Below are positions 13,854 to 23,005 of a stretch of 64,000 bases of DNA, piece by piece. Both the position numbers and the translations under genes were made by a program. The notes beneath the pieces were generated by a model. It was not told the origin of the DNA. It worked only from the letters and a program-made list of their open reading frames with translations, and searched no databases. Position 1 is the first letter of the stretch, and each line of letters begins with the position of its first letter. The stretch comes from Alphaproteobacteria bacterium (lineage in GTDB: Bacteria > Pseudomonadota > Alphaproteobacteria > UBA2966 > CAIVPW01). The stretch lies in NCBI GenBank assembly GCA_947481575.1, contig CANKGV010000002.1, positions 122,880-186,879 of the forward strand, written 5' to 3'.

Positions 13854-14397
13854 GACCGCCGCCGCCCTCGCCGCCGCGCTCGTCCTCGGCTTTGGGGGCG
13901 CCGCGCTCGCGGCCGATAAGGTTCCCGCAGGTCCCGGCCTCGGCAAGGAGGCCCCGGCCGATCTGGTGGCCAAGTGGTCGATCAGCATCTTGCCCGATGG
14001 CACGGGCCTTCCCGCCGGCAAGGGCGATTCCCGCGCCGGCGCCACGATCTACGTGCGTACCTGCTTGGGCTGCCACGGCACCAACGGCAGCGGCGGCACC
14101 GGCGGGCGCCTCACGGGCGGCATCGGCTCGCTCACCAGCGACAACCCGATCAAGACGGTGAACAGCTACTGGCCCTACGCCACCACGATCTTCGACTACA
14201 TCCGCCGCGCCATGCCGATCACGGCGCCGCAGTCGCTGACCGACGACGAGGTCTATGCGCTGGTCGCGTACATCTTGTCCGTGGACGGGATCGTGAAGAT
14301 CACCGACCCCTTGGACAAGGACACGCTGCCCAAGATTCAGATGCCGAACCGAAATGGGTTCGTGAGCTTCTGGCCGGCGGCGCCGAAGGGGTTCTAG
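13840..14397 (+). CDS. soxD: SoxD-like mono-haem cytochrome c
   Basis: This exported c-type cytochrome is the likely electron acceptor of the preceding molybdoenzyme. The 185-residue product has a Sec signal (SKTAAALAAALVLGFGGAALA) and one haem site, CLGCH (75-79). A probable axial methionine is in RRAMPITAPQSLTDDEV, and the C-terminal PKIQMPNRNGF matches SoxD-type cytochromes. Classic SoxD is about twice this length with two haems, so this is a short variant. The ATG overlaps the 3' end of soxC by 14 bases, which implies coupling. A longer frame starting at 13720 is soxC read out of frame. Confidence 0.85.
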   Translation: MSISKTAAALAAALVLGFGGAALAADKVPAGPGLGKEAPADLVAKWSISILPDGTGLPAGKGDSRAGATIYVRTCLGCHGTNGSGGTGGRLTGGIGSLTSDNPIKTVNSYWPYATTIFDYIRRAMPITAPQSLTDDEVYALVAYILSVDGIVKITDPLDKDTLPKIQMPNRNGFVSFWPAAPKGF

Positions 14398-14474
14398 GTC
14401 GCGCCGCCCCGTTGCCCGGCTGCGCCGGCACGGCTAGGCTTGGGATGCGTGGAATCCTTCGTGGCCGATCAGCC

Positions 14475-14496
14475 CCGAAGGCTATGTGACCTTCGG
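14475..14496. terminator. Stem-loop between convergent soxD and the TPR gene
   Basis: CCGAAGG (14475-14481) pairs perfectly with CCTTCGG (14490-14496) around an 8-base loop. It lies in the gap between two genes that point at each other, four bases from the stop of the minus-strand gene. There is no long T run, so a bidirectional terminator is only probable. Confidence 0.45.
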
Positions 14497-14499
14497 CGT

Positions 14500-16749
14500 T
14501 TAGCGCGCCGCGATGTGGGCCAGGAGCGCGGTGCGCACTTGGCTCACGACGCCGTTCCAGTCGCTCAAGCTGGGCTGCCGGAACAGCCGCGCGGTCGGGT
14601 ACCAAGGCGTGTCGCTCCGGTCCAGCAACCAGCGCCAGTCGGACGCCGCGAACGGCAGCAGGATCCACACCGGCTTGCCCAATGCGCCGGCCAGGTGCGC
14701 CACCGAGGTGTCGACGGAAATCACCAGGTCCAGCGCGCCCGCAAGTGCCGCGGTATCGGAAAAGTCACCGAGCTCGGGCCCGAAGTGCAGGACCTTGGGG
14801 TGCTCCACCAGGAAGCGCGCGTCGGTGTCGCGCAGTTCCTTGTGCAGGCTGATGAACGTGGCGCCGGTATCCAGCAGCGGCGCAAGCGCCTGCAGCGCTG
14901 CCGAGCGGTGCGCGTCGTTGCCGTGGGTCGGGCTGCCCGACCACACTAGACCGATGCGCGGGCCGGGCCGTCCGGCCAGCCGCTTGCGCCACGCCGCCAC
15001 CCGCTCCGGCGCCGCGGTGAGGTACGGCACACGCGCCGGAATGCTGGCGAGGGTCGTGCGCAACGCGTGCGGCAGCGACAGCAGCGGGCAGTGGCAGTCG
15101 AAGGCGGGGAGCGCCGCGCCGCGGGCGATCACTTGGTGCGCGCCCGCCACCTGGGCCAGCAGCGATGCGAGCGCCGGCTGGACCTCCAGGATCACGCGGG
15201 CGCCAAGGGCGGCGACCAACTCCACGTAGCGGCAGAACTGGATCGTGTCGCCGTAGCCTTGTTCGGCGTGCAGCAGAATCGTCTTGCCGGCGATGCTGTC
15301 GCCGCCCAGCCACATCGGCTGCGGGAAGGTGCGGCGGAAGGGGGCTGCATCCGGCACGCGGTAGCGCCACTCGTATTCCTCCCAGCCGGCGGGATAGTCG
15401 CCGCCCATCAGCAGGCACAGACTCAGGTTCCAGTGCGCTTCGGCGAGGTCCGGGCGAAGCGCGATGGCGCGGCGGCAGTCCGCCAGGGCGCCGTCCAACT
15501 GGCGCACGTCCATGCGCGCCAAGCCGCGCGCCGACAGCGCCTCGGCATAGTCCGGCTTGAGGGCGATGGCGCGGTCGTACCCGGCGATGGCCTCGGCAAA
15601 CCGGCCGACGGTCCGCAGCGTGTTGGCACGGTTGAATTCCAGCTCCGGAATGGAAGCGTTCAGCCGGTGGCCTTCGTCATAGGCCGCCAGCGCTTCATCG
15701 AAGCGCCGCAGATCCTTGAGCACGGTGCCGCGGTTGGACCACGCTTCCACATACTTCGGCCGGATCGCCAGCGCGCGGTCGAACGCCGCCAGCGCTTCAT
15801 CGGTGCGGCCCACCTCGTGCAGGGTGATGCCGCGGTTGCAGTGCGCTTGGGCCAGATCGGGATCGAGGGCGATGGCGCGGTCGAAACTGTCCAGGGCCTC
15901 GCCGATCCGGTGCAGGCGGCGCAGCGCAGTGCCGCGGTTGGATAGCGTCTGCACGTACGCGGGCTGCAGCGCCAAGACTTGGTCGTAGCTGGCGAGTGCA
16001 TCGGCGAAGCGGTCCATGTCGCCCAGCACGTTGGCGCGATTGTGCAGCGCTTCAACGCAATGCGGGTCGACCTGCAGCGCGCGGTCGTAGCTGGCCAGCG
16101 CGTCGCCCGGGCGCTTCAATTCGCGCAACGCTACCCCGCGGTTGCACCACAGCAACGTTTCGGCCGGCCGCAAGGCGAGGGCGGCGTCGTAGGCCGTGAC
16201 CGCTTCGGCGTAGCGCTTCAATTCGAGCAGGATGTGCGCGCGGCACGCCAGCGCCTCCACCAACTGCGGGCGCAGGGCGATGGCGCGGTCTACGCTGGCC
16301 AGCGCATCCGCGCTGCGGCCCAGGGTGCGCAGCGCACTGGCGCGGTTGCACCATGCGTCGGCGAATCCCGGGTTGGCCGCGACCGCCGCGTCATAGGCGG
16401 CCACGGCTTCCGCAGGCCGCTTCAAGTCGCGCAACACGTTGCCGTAGTTGAACAGGAACATCGTGTTGCCCGGCTGCAACGCCAGCGCTGCGGCGATGGC
16501 TTGGGCCGCCACGCCGTGGTTGCCGCTCTGCGCCTCGGCAACGCCGAGCAAGTGGTGTGCGTCGGCGTGGGCCGGGTCGGCCTGCAGGGTGACGCGGTAC
16601 AGATCGCGTGCCTCGGCCGCCTTGCCGGCCTTGTGCAAGGCCAACGCGCGGGCGAACACGGTCGCGACCGGCTCCGGCGCGGCGATCGGTGGGGCGGGCG
16701 CCTTGCGGGCCCCGCGCTTGGGTGCGCGAGCAGGCTTCGGTTTCGTCAT
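14500..16749 (-). CDS. TPR-repeat protein with a GT9/GT41-like glycosyltransferase C-terminal domain
   Basis: The 749-residue product begins with a short Lys/Arg/Pro-rich segment. About a dozen 34-residue TPR units follow (about 30-470), with repeating elements such as AVAAYDAAVAANPGFADAWCNRASALRTLGR. A C-terminal region (about 500-749) resembles the nucleotide-binding half of heptosyltransferase-like (GT9) or O-GlcNAc-transferase-like proteins: LLHAEQGYGDTIQF, GLVWSGSPTHGND, and VISVDTSVAHLAGALGKPVWILLP. Such fusions are common in alphaproteobacteria and are thought to glycosylate proteins or surface polymers. The acceptor is unknown. It is likely a separate unit from xfp. Confidence 0.85.
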   Translation of the reverse strand: MTKPKPARAPKRGARKAPAPPIAAPEPVATVFARALALHKAGKAAEARDLYRVTLQADPAHADAHHLLGVAEAQSGNHGVAAQAIAAALALQPGNTMFLFNYGNVLRDLKRPAEAVAAYDAAVAANPGFADAWCNRASALRTLGRSADALASVDRAIALRPQLVEALACRAHILLELKRYAEAVTAYDAALALRPAETLLWCNRGVALRELKRPGDALASYDRALQVDPHCVEALHNRANVLGDMDRFADALASYDQVLALQPAYVQTLSNRGTALRRLHRIGEALDSFDRAIALDPDLAQAHCNRGITLHEVGRTDEALAAFDRALAIRPKYVEAWSNRGTVLKDLRRFDEALAAYDEGHRLNASIPELEFNRANTLRTVGRFAEAIAGYDRAIALKPDYAEALSARGLARMDVRQLDGALADCRRAIALRPDLAEAHWNLSLCLLMGGDYPAGWEEYEWRYRVPDAAPFRRTFPQPMWLGGDSIAGKTILLHAEQGYGDTIQFCRYVELVAALGARVILEVQPALASLLAQVAGAHQVIARGAALPAFDCHCPLLSLPHALRTTLASIPARVPYLTAAPERVAAWRKRLAGRPGPRIGLVWSGSPTHGNDAHRSAALQALAPLLDTGATFISLHKELRDTDARFLVEHPKVLHFGPELGDFSDTAALAGALDLVISVDTSVAHLAGALGKPVWILLPFAASDWRWLLDRSDTPWYPTARLFRQPSLSDWNGVVSQVRTALLAHIAAR

Positions 16750-16848
16750 CCGCGCGGGGGCATGGGCGGGATTGCGGCGTACGCAGGCAGCAGTACCACA
16801 ACTTGGGTTGCCAGAGCGTAAACCTGACGCGGTGCGAGCGGTGCAGGC

Positions 16849-19212
16849 CTAGGCGGGCCAGGTCCAGTTGCGCACGTCCGGCATATCTTCGCCGTGGCGG
16901 CGGATGTAGGCGTCGTGTTCCGCCAGCTTGTCGTGCACCAGCGCTTGCAGGTGGGCGGCGCGCTGCCCCAGCGCCGGCACGCGGTTGATCACGTCTTGCA
17001 CCAGGTGATAGCGGTCGATGCCGTTCATCACGGCCATGTCGAACGGCGTCGTGGTGGTGCCTTGCTCCTTGTAGCCGCGCACATGCACGTTGGCGTGGCC
17101 GCGGCGGCGGTAGGTCAGGCGGTGAATCAGCCACGGGTAGCCGTGGTAGGCGAAGATGACCGGCGTGCCGGCGGTGAACAGGCGGTCGAATTCGTCGTTC
17201 GACAATCCGTGCGGGTGTTCTTCGGCCGGCTGGAGGCGCATCAGGTCGACCACATTGATCACGCGCACCGCCAGGTCCGGCGCATGGGCGCGCAGCAGGC
17301 TCACGGCCGCCAGCACCTCCAAGGTGGGAACATCGCCGGCGCAGGCCAGCACCACGTCGGGCGCGGCACTGCCGCCGGAGCAGGCCCAGTCCCAAATGCC
17401 GATGCCGGCGGCGCAGTGCTTCACCGCGGCGTCCATCGTCAGCCACTGCGGCTCCGGTTGTTTGCCGGCCACCACGACGTTGATCAGATTGCGGCTGCGC
17501 AGGCATCCATCCATCACCGCCAGCAGCGTGTTGGCGTCCGGTGGCAGGTACACCCGCACCACCTCCGGACTCTTGTTCATGACCAGATCGATGAAGCCCG
17601 GGTCCTGGTGGCTGAAACCGTTGTGGTCTTGGCGCCAGACGTGCGAGGTCAGCAGGTACGTGAGCGACCCGATCGGCCGCCGCCACGGCACTTCGCCCGC
17701 GACCTGCAGCCACTTGGCATGCTGGCCGAACATCGAATCGACGACGTGAACAAACGCTTCGTAGGTCGCGAACAGGCCGTGGCGTCCGGTCAGCAGGTAG
17801 CCTTCCAGCCAGCCCTGGCAGGTGTGCTCGCTGAGGATTTCCATGACCCGGCCGTCGGGCGACAAATGATCGTCGTCCGGCAATGTCTCGGCGACCCAAC
17901 GCCGCGCCGTGGTCTCGAACACCGCACCGAGGCGATTGGACGCGGCTTCATCCGGCGAAAACAGGCGGAAGTTCCGGTGGCCGGCATTCAGCCGGAATAC
18001 GTCGCGCAGCATCGTGCCCAGCACCCGCGTCGCTTCCGCGGTGGCCGCGCCCGGGCGCGGCACGCTCACGCCATAGGCCGTGAAGTCCGGCATCGCCAGG
18101 TCGTGCAGCACCAGCCCGCCGTTGCTGTGCGGGTTGGCGCCCATGCGGCGGTTGCCCGTGGGCGCTAGCGCCGCAAGCTCAGGGCGCAGGCGGCCGCCGG
18201 CGTCGAACAGCTCCTCGGGCCGGTAGCTGCGCAGCCAGTCGCCGAGCACCGCCAAGTGCGCCGGGTTGCCGTGCACATCGTCGAGCGGCACCTGGTGCGA
18301 ACGCCAATAGTCTTCGGTCTTCAGGCCGTCCACGGTCTTCGGCCCGGTCCATCCCTTGGGGGTGCGCAGCACGATCACCGGCCACGCGGGGCGCACGATC
18401 GCCCCGCCCGCGCGGGCCGACTTCTGGATCGCGTGAATCTCCGCCAGCGCCGCGTCGCATGCCGCCGCCATCTGGCGATGGACCGACGCAGGGTCGGACC
18501 CTTCGACGAACCGGGGCGCATAGCCGTAGCCGCGCAGCAGCGATTCGAGTTCGCCGCGCGGAATGCGCGCCAGCACCGTCGGGTTGGCGATCTTGTAGCC
18601 GTTCAGGTGCAGGATCGGCAGCACGGCCCCGTCGGTGGCGGGGTTGAGGAACTTGTTGGAATGCCAGGCAGTGGCGAGCGGCCCGGTTTCGGCCTCGCCG
18701 TCGCCGACCACACACGCGACGATCAGGTCCGGGTTATCGAGTGCCGCGCCGTAGGCGTGGGACAGCGAGTAGCCCAACTCGCCGCCCTCGTGAATGGATC
18801 CCGGCGTTGTCGCTGCGGTGTGGCTGGGAATGCCGCCGGGGAAGGAAAACTGGCGGAACAGGCGCCGCATTCCGTCCGCGTCCGCCGAAACTTCCGGGAA
18901 CACCTCGCTGTAGGTGCCCTCTAGAAACACATTGGCGACGATCGCCGGCGCACCGTGGCCCGGACCGGTGACGAGCATCATGTTCAGCCCGTGGCGGCGG
19001 ATCAGACGGTTGAGGTGCACGTACACGAGGTTCAGCCCCGGCGACGTGCCCCAATGGCCGAGCAGGCGCGGTTTTACGTGCGCGGCGGTCAGCGGCTCGC
19101 GCAACAACGGGTTGTCGAGCAGGTAGATCTGGCCCACCGACAGGTAATTGGCGGCCCGCCAGTAGGCCTCCATCAGGGCGAGTTCTTCCGTCACCGGCAC
19201 CATCCGATTCAT
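16849..19212 (-). CDS. xfp: Xylulose 5-phosphate/fructose 6-phosphate phosphoketolase
   Basis: This thiamine-diphosphate enzyme cleaves xylulose 5-P or fructose 6-P with phosphate to acetyl phosphate and glyceraldehyde 3-P or erythrose 4-P. The 787-residue product has [39 protein letters not shown] and the ThDP motif [23 protein letters not shown], all typical of Xfp. The start chosen is the ATG that overlaps the ackA stop (ATGA). An in-frame extension of 26 residues upstream is low-complexity and lies inside ackA. Coupling to acetate kinase gives a two-step path from sugar phosphate to acetate plus ATP. Confidence 0.96.
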   Translation of the reverse strand: MNRMVPVTEELALMEAYWRAANYLSVGQIYLLDNPLLREPLTAAHVKPRLLGHWGTSPGLNLVYVHLNRLIRRHGLNMMLVTGPGHGAPAIVANVFLEGTYSEVFPEVSADADGMRRLFRQFSFPGGIPSHTAATTPGSIHEGGELGYSLSHAYGAALDNPDLIVACVVGDGEAETGPLATAWHSNKFLNPATDGAVLPILHLNGYKIANPTVLARIPRGELESLLRGYGYAPRFVEGSDPASVHRQMAAACDAALAEIHAIQKSARAGGAIVRPAWPVIVLRTPKGWTGPKTVDGLKTEDYWRSHQVPLDDVHGNPAHLAVLGDWLRSYRPEELFDAGGRLRPELAALAPTGNRRMGANPHSNGGLVLHDLAMPDFTAYGVSVPRPGAATAEATRVLGTMLRDVFRLNAGHRNFRLFSPDEAASNRLGAVFETTARRWVAETLPDDDHLSPDGRVMEILSEHTCQGWLEGYLLTGRHGLFATYEAFVHVVDSMFGQHAKWLQVAGEVPWRRPIGSLTYLLTSHVWRQDHNGFSHQDPGFIDLVMNKSPEVVRVYLPPDANTLLAVMDGCLRSRNLINVVVAGKQPEPQWLTMDAAVKHCAAGIGIWDWACSGGSAAPDVVLACAGDVPTLEVLAAVSLLRAHAPDLAVRVINVVDLMRLQPAEEHPHGLSNDEFDRLFTAGTPVIFAYHGYPWLIHRLTYRRRGHANVHVRGYKEQGTTTTPFDMAVMNGIDRYHLVQDVINRVPALGQRAAHLQALVHDKLAEHDAYIRRHGEDMPDVRNWTWPA

Positions 19213-20348
19213 GCGTGTTGCGACGCAGTCTCCAGCAGGCGCATCGCTGCCGCCGCCATTTCCGCGGCCTCGTCGACCGGCATCACCCACACTTCCGGGC
19301 CGTTGCCCGTAGCGTTGATCCGCGCCTGCACGCCTACCACCGAATTGTTACGGTTGTGATCGAGTTCGATGCCGCACCACTCCATGCCGGACAAAATGCG
19401 CTGCCGGATTTCCGGTGAATGCTCGCCGATGCCGCCACCGAACACGATGGCGTCGGCGCCGCCCAGCACTGCCAGATAGGCGCCGATGTATTTGCGCACC
19501 CGGTAGCAAAACAAGTCGACCGCCAGCCGCGCGCTGGGATCGTCCGAAGCCAACAGGGCACGCATGTCGCCGGTCATCCCGGAAACGCCCAGCAGGCCCG
19601 ATTCGTGGGTCAGGATCGCATTCACGCGCCCGCCGTCCATGCCTAACGCGTCATGCATGTACAGCACCACGCCGGGGTCCAGATCGCCGGGGCGGGTCGC
19701 CATGACCAGTCCATCCAGCGGCGTCATCCCCATCGAGGTATCGAGGGGCGCGCCGTCCTGAATCGCCGCGGCCGAACAACCGGCTCCGAGCTGCAGCGTG
19801 ATGATCCGCCCGCCGCGGCCGGGCCGCGTCGCCTGCCACTGCTGCCACAAGGACTGGTGGGCCAGGCCGTGAAAGCCAAAGCGCCGCAGTTCGTGCTTGG
19901 CTGCCAGCTCCTTGGGCAGCGCGTAGGTCGCGGCCACCGCCGGCAGATCGGCGAAGAACGCGGTATCGAACGCCGCGACTTGCCGGCATTCGCTGCCCAG
20001 CGCGATGCGCACCGCGGCAATTCCCTGCAAGGCAAGCCGGTTGTGAATGGGCGCCAGCGGGAGGTAGCGGGCGATCTCCGCCACGACCGCATCGTCGATC
20101 GGCGTGGGGCCGCGGAATTGCGTTCCGCCATGAACAACGCGATGGCACACCGCGGCCACGCGGCCCGGCCCCAGCGCGCGCACAAACGCGGCGACGCCGT
20201 CGTCCGGCAAGGCGCCGTCGTGGGCATCGTGGGCGTTGGCGATCCGGCGCGGGCCCGCGCCCTCCATGACAAAGGCGTCCAGCCGCAGCGACGAACTGCC
20301 GGCGTTGACGGTCAGCACTACGTCGGCGGTCACGATGGCAGTTGGCAT
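19209..20348 (-). CDS. ackA: Acetate kinase
   Basis: AckA converts acetyl phosphate and ADP to acetate and ATP (ASKHA fold). Seen in the sequence are [10 protein letters not shown] at the N-terminus, [68 protein letters not shown] and [13 protein letters not shown]. These cover substrate and nucleotide sites. The start chosen is the ATG giving [17 protein letters not shown] (380 residues). The open frame continues 36 codons upstream but that part is not conserved in character. The stop is fused to the xfp start, so acetyl phosphate made by Xfp is the evident substrate. Confidence 0.95.
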   Translation of the reverse strand: MPTAIVTADVVLTVNAGSSSLRLDAFVMEGAGPRRIANAHDAHDGALPDDGVAAFVRALGPGRVAAVCHRVVHGGTQFRGPTPIDDAVVAEIARYLPLAPIHNRLALQGIAAVRIALGSECRQVAAFDTAFFADLPAVAATYALPKELAAKHELRRFGFHGLAHQSLWQQWQATRPGRGGRIITLQLGAGCSAAAIQDGAPLDTSMGMTPLDGLVMATRPGDLDPGVVLYMHDALGMDGGRVNAILTHESGLLGVSGMTGDMRALLASDDPSARLAVDLFCYRVRKYIGAYLAVLGGADAIVFGGGIGEHSPEIRQRILSGMEWCGIELDHNRNNSVVGVQARINATGNGPEVWVMPVDEAAEMAAAAMRLLETASQHA

Positions 20349-20424
20349 CCCTGTGGCTGCGGCTACGCTGGCCGCGTGGCCAGCGTAGCGCATTGCCGAG
20401 TGATTGCCGCGGGTGGCGTAGCCG

Positions 20425-20997
20425 TTAGGCTGCGGCCCGGTGAGCATATTGCTCATGGATGTGCACGTCCCGGCCGCCGGTGCGCTCCAGGATGCCGATG
20501 GCCTTGGCCTCGCTCGCCGTGGTCATGGTGCGGACCCACAGCACGAGACCGCCACGCGAAATCTGCTCGTTGACGAAATCGGCGTGGTGCTTCGCCAAGA
20601 AGCCGGAAAGGATGCCGCCGATGGCGGCGCCGCCCGTGCCGGCCGCCGCTGCCGCGATGATCGCCGTGGCAAACAGGCCACCGAAGGCAAACACCGGGAT
20701 CGCCGCGGCGATGGCGCCGACAAAGATCAGGCCGCCGGTGATGCTGCCATAGAGCTGGCCCTGGCTGAAGGCGACTGCAGTGCGCGGCACCTTGGGGTCG
20801 TCCTCGACTTGGGCGACGCGGGAGTAGCGGTGGCCGAGCTTCTCTTGGACTGCCGTTTCGCTGGCGAGCAGGCTCACGTGCGAATGGTCGAACCCGTTCT
20901 GCAACAGCTCGCTGTACGCCGCTTCCATCGCTGTCGCGTCGTCGAATACGGCAACCGCTTCACGAATCGTGGGTGGGGCTTCGGTGATGGCGCTCAT
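20425..20997 (-). CDS. Uncharacterised glycine-rich membrane protein with an N-terminal YflT/GSP17M-like segment
   Basis: I do not recognise a specific function. The 190-residue product starts with a small alpha/beta segment (EAVAVFDDATAMEAAYSELLQNGFDHSHVSLLAS) reminiscent of stress proteins of the YflT/general stress 17M type. The centre (about 85-140) is a long Ala/Gly-rich hydrophobic stretch, glycine-zipper-like (GSITGGLIFVGAIAAAIPVF and following). The C-terminal part (GGLVLWVRTMTTASEAKAIGILERTGGRDVHIHE) looks soluble. The start is the ATG with GGAG nine bases upstream. It is divergent from the padR gene and shares the intergenic palindrome with it. Confidence 0.75.
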   Translation of the reverse strand: MSAITEAPPTIREAVAVFDDATAMEAAYSELLQNGFDHSHVSLLASETAVQEKLGHRYSRVAQVEDDPKVPRTAVAFSQGQLYGSITGGLIFVGAIAAAIPVFAFGGLFATAIIAAAAAGTGGAAIGGILSGFLAKHHADFVNEQISRGGLVLWVRTMTTASEAKAIGILERTGGRDVHIHEQYAHRAAA

Positions 20998-21126
20998 GGA
21001 CTGTTTCTCCGGGTGGACGGATTGCGGGAATTGCAACCAACGTTGCCCCGTTATCGCCGATCCAGAGCGGGCCACCTGTGCCGGGCGGGACACGTGGGTT
21101 CCGGGCCACGGTTCTGGGCCGTCGCC

Positions 21127-21147
21127 ATACATCGCACTGCGATGTAT
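21127..21147. promoter_or_regulatory. Perfect 21-bp palindrome, probable PadR operator
   Basis: ATACATCGCA (21127-21136) and TGCGATGTAT (21138-21147) are exact reverse complements around a central C. PadR-family repressors typically bind ATGT/ACAT-type inverted repeats at their own promoter. A -10-like TATACT (21145-21150) overlaps the right arm. The site lies between the divergent membrane-protein gene and padR, so binding could shut off both. Confidence 0.7.
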
Positions 21148-21182
21148 ACTGCCGCTAGGTACTCCGCCCGGTGCGCCGATCG

Positions 21183-21527
21183 ATGGACATCGCCAAGGAC
21201 CTGGTCGCCGCATCCGCCACGCCGCTCGTCCTGGCCATCGTCGCCGAGGGCGACACCTACGGCTACGCGCTCCTGAAGCGCGTCGCCGAACTGTCCGGCG
21301 GGCAGCTCCAGTGGACCGACGGCATGCTCTACCCGGTGCTGCATCGGTTGGAGCGCCACGGCTACATCGCGGGCCGGTGGGGCGAGTCTGAAACTGGCCG
21401 CCGCCGCAAGTACTACGGCATCACCGCCGCCGGCCGCGCCGCGCTGGCCGACCAGCGCCGCCAGTGGCAGGCGGTGGACGCGGCGCTGCGCACGGCGTGG
21501 TTTGCCGCGGCACCGGCGCCGGGCTGA
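21183..21527 (+). CDS. PadR-family transcriptional regulator
   Basis: This is a small winged-helix repressor of the PadR-s1 type. The 114-residue product has the winged-helix core TPLVLAIVAEGDTYGYALLKRV followed by LQWTDGMLYPVLHRLERHGYI and a wing with GRRRKYYGITAAGRAAL. That is the standard PadR layout, with a short C-terminal dimerisation helix. The ATG at 21183 was chosen; a GTG at 21171 adds four residues. Four bases after the stop begins a membrane protein with a permease-prefix domain, which is the usual genetic partner of such PadR proteins. The palindrome just upstream suggests autorepression. Confidence 0.9.
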   Translation: MDIAKDLVAASATPLVLAIVAEGDTYGYALLKRVAELSGGQLQWTDGMLYPVLHRLERHGYIAGRWGESETGRRRKYYGITAAGRAALADQRRQWQAVDAALRTAWFAAAPAPG

Positions 21528-21531
21528 CGCC

Positions 21532-22908
21532 ATGACCCAGGCCGAACCGGCCCACACCTTGGAGCAGCACATCGGCGCGTGGCGCGAATTCCTGCGCCGC
21601 CGCTGCGCCATTGAGCCCGCCGACGTGGCGGAACTGGAAGACCACCTGCGCGGCCAGATCGCCGCGCTGCTGGATGCGGGCCTCGCCGCCGACGAGGCGT
21701 TCCTGGTGGCGATCAAGCGCATGGGAGCGCAGGACGCCATCGCCGGCGAGTTCGCGCGCGCGCACTCGGAGCGCCTGTGGAAGCAACTTTTTGCCGCCCC
21801 CGATGGCGCAGCAGCCGCAGGCCGCACGGCGGCGCGCCGGGAAGGCATCGTCGTGTTCGCACTCGCGGCCGCCGCCGCCCTGGCGGTGAAAGTGCCCGCA
21901 CTCTTTGGCGTCGCAATGATGGGGCCCGATGCCGGGTTCTACGCCCGCAACCTCGGCCTGTTCGCGCTGCCGCTGCTCACCGCCTACTTCGTCTGGAAGC
22001 GCGGCCTGGATTGGCGCACGTGCGGTTGGCTGGCGCTGTGCTTCGCCACCGCGGCTGTGGTCGCGAACATTTTCCCGTTTGCACCCGACGCGAACACCGA
22101 AGTGCTGCTGGCGCTCCACCTGCCCATCGCGCTGTGGCTGGCGGTCGGCGTCGCCTACGCCGGCGGGCGCTGGGGGCAATCCGCCGCGCGCATGGATTTC
22201 GTCCGCTTCTCCAGCGAGCTATTCATCTATTACACGCTCATGGCCTTGGGCGGCGGCGTGCTCGCCATGTTCACCACGGCGATGTTCAAGGCGATCGGCG
22301 TCGACGCAGGCTGGCTCGTCGGGCAATGGCTGCTGCCGTGCGGTGCGGCGGGCGCCGTGATTGTCGGCGCCTGGCTGGTGGAAGCCAAACAGGGCGTTAT
22401 CGAAACCATGGCGCCGGTGCTGACGCGCCTGTTCACCCCTCTGTTCGCCGCAACACTCATCGTGTTCCTGGCCACCATGGCGTGGACCGGCCGCGGCATC
22501 GACATCGAGCGCAACTTTCTGATCGCGTTCGATCTGTTGCTGGTCGTCGTGCTTGGCCTGCTGGTCTATTCGGTCTCCGCCCGCGACCCCGGTGCGCCCC
22601 GCGGCCCGTTCGACTTCCTGCTCGTGGCGCTCGTGATCAGCGCGCTCATCGCCGACGGCGTCGCGCTTGCGGCCATCGCCGCCCGCATTTCGGAGTTCGG
22701 CTTCACCCCCAACCGTGTCGCCGCCCTCGGCGAAAACGCCGTGCTGCTCGTCAATCTGGCGTGGTCGGCGTGGCTCTATGCCGGGTTCCTGCGCGGGCGG
22801 GGGCGCTTCGCCGCGGTGGAGCGCTGGCAGACCGCGTATGTGCCGGTCTACGCAGCGTGGGCGGCGATCGTCGTCGTGGTATTCCCGCCGGCGTTTGGCT
22901 TCGGGTGA
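21532..22908 (+). CDS. Polytopic membrane protein with N-terminal permease-prefix domain
   Basis: The 458-residue product begins with a soluble helical module of about 85 residues (HTLEQHIGAWREFLRRRCAIEPADVAELEDHL to MGAQDAIAGEFARAHSERLW). This matches the permease-prefix domain found beside PadR regulators. Around ten hydrophobic segments follow from residue 103 to the end, for example REGIVVFALAAAAALAV and LLVVVLGLLVYSV, perhaps DUF4153-like. No catalytic motif is visible. The ATG follows the padR stop by 4 bases, so the pair is an operon, and PadR probably controls the membrane protein. The ligand or transported substrate is unknown. Confidence 0.82.
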   Translation: MTQAEPAHTLEQHIGAWREFLRRRCAIEPADVAELEDHLRGQIAALLDAGLAADEAFLVAIKRMGAQDAIAGEFARAHSERLWKQLFAAPDGAAAAGRTAARREGIVVFALAAAAALAVKVPALFGVAMMGPDAGFYARNLGLFALPLLTAYFVWKRGLDWRTCGWLALCFATAAVVANIFPFAPDANTEVLLALHLPIALWLAVGVAYAGGRWGQSAARMDFVRFSSELFIYYTLMALGGGVLAMFTTAMFKAIGVDAGWLVGQWLLPCGAAGAVIVGAWLVEAKQGVIETMAPVLTRLFTPLFAATLIVFLATMAWTGRGIDIERNFLIAFDLLLVVVLGLLVYSVSARDPGAPRGPFDFLLVALVISALIADGVALAAIAARISEFGFTPNRVAALGENAVLLVNLAWSAWLYAGFLRGRGRFAAVERWQTAYVPVYAAWAAIVVVVFPPAFGFG

Positions 22909-23005
22909 AGGCCGCGGCGGGCCCCGGGTGTGTCCGGCTCCGACATCTGCTAGTATTCAGCCAGTGCGCGTAGTTCCTCAGTAACCGAAACTGGTGGAGA
23001 CGATC

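Noticed and set aside
19213..19290. N-terminal extension of Xfp by 26 residues
   Set aside because: The extension is Gly/Arg-rich and lies within ackA; the ATG overlapping the ackA stop fits operon structure and family length better.
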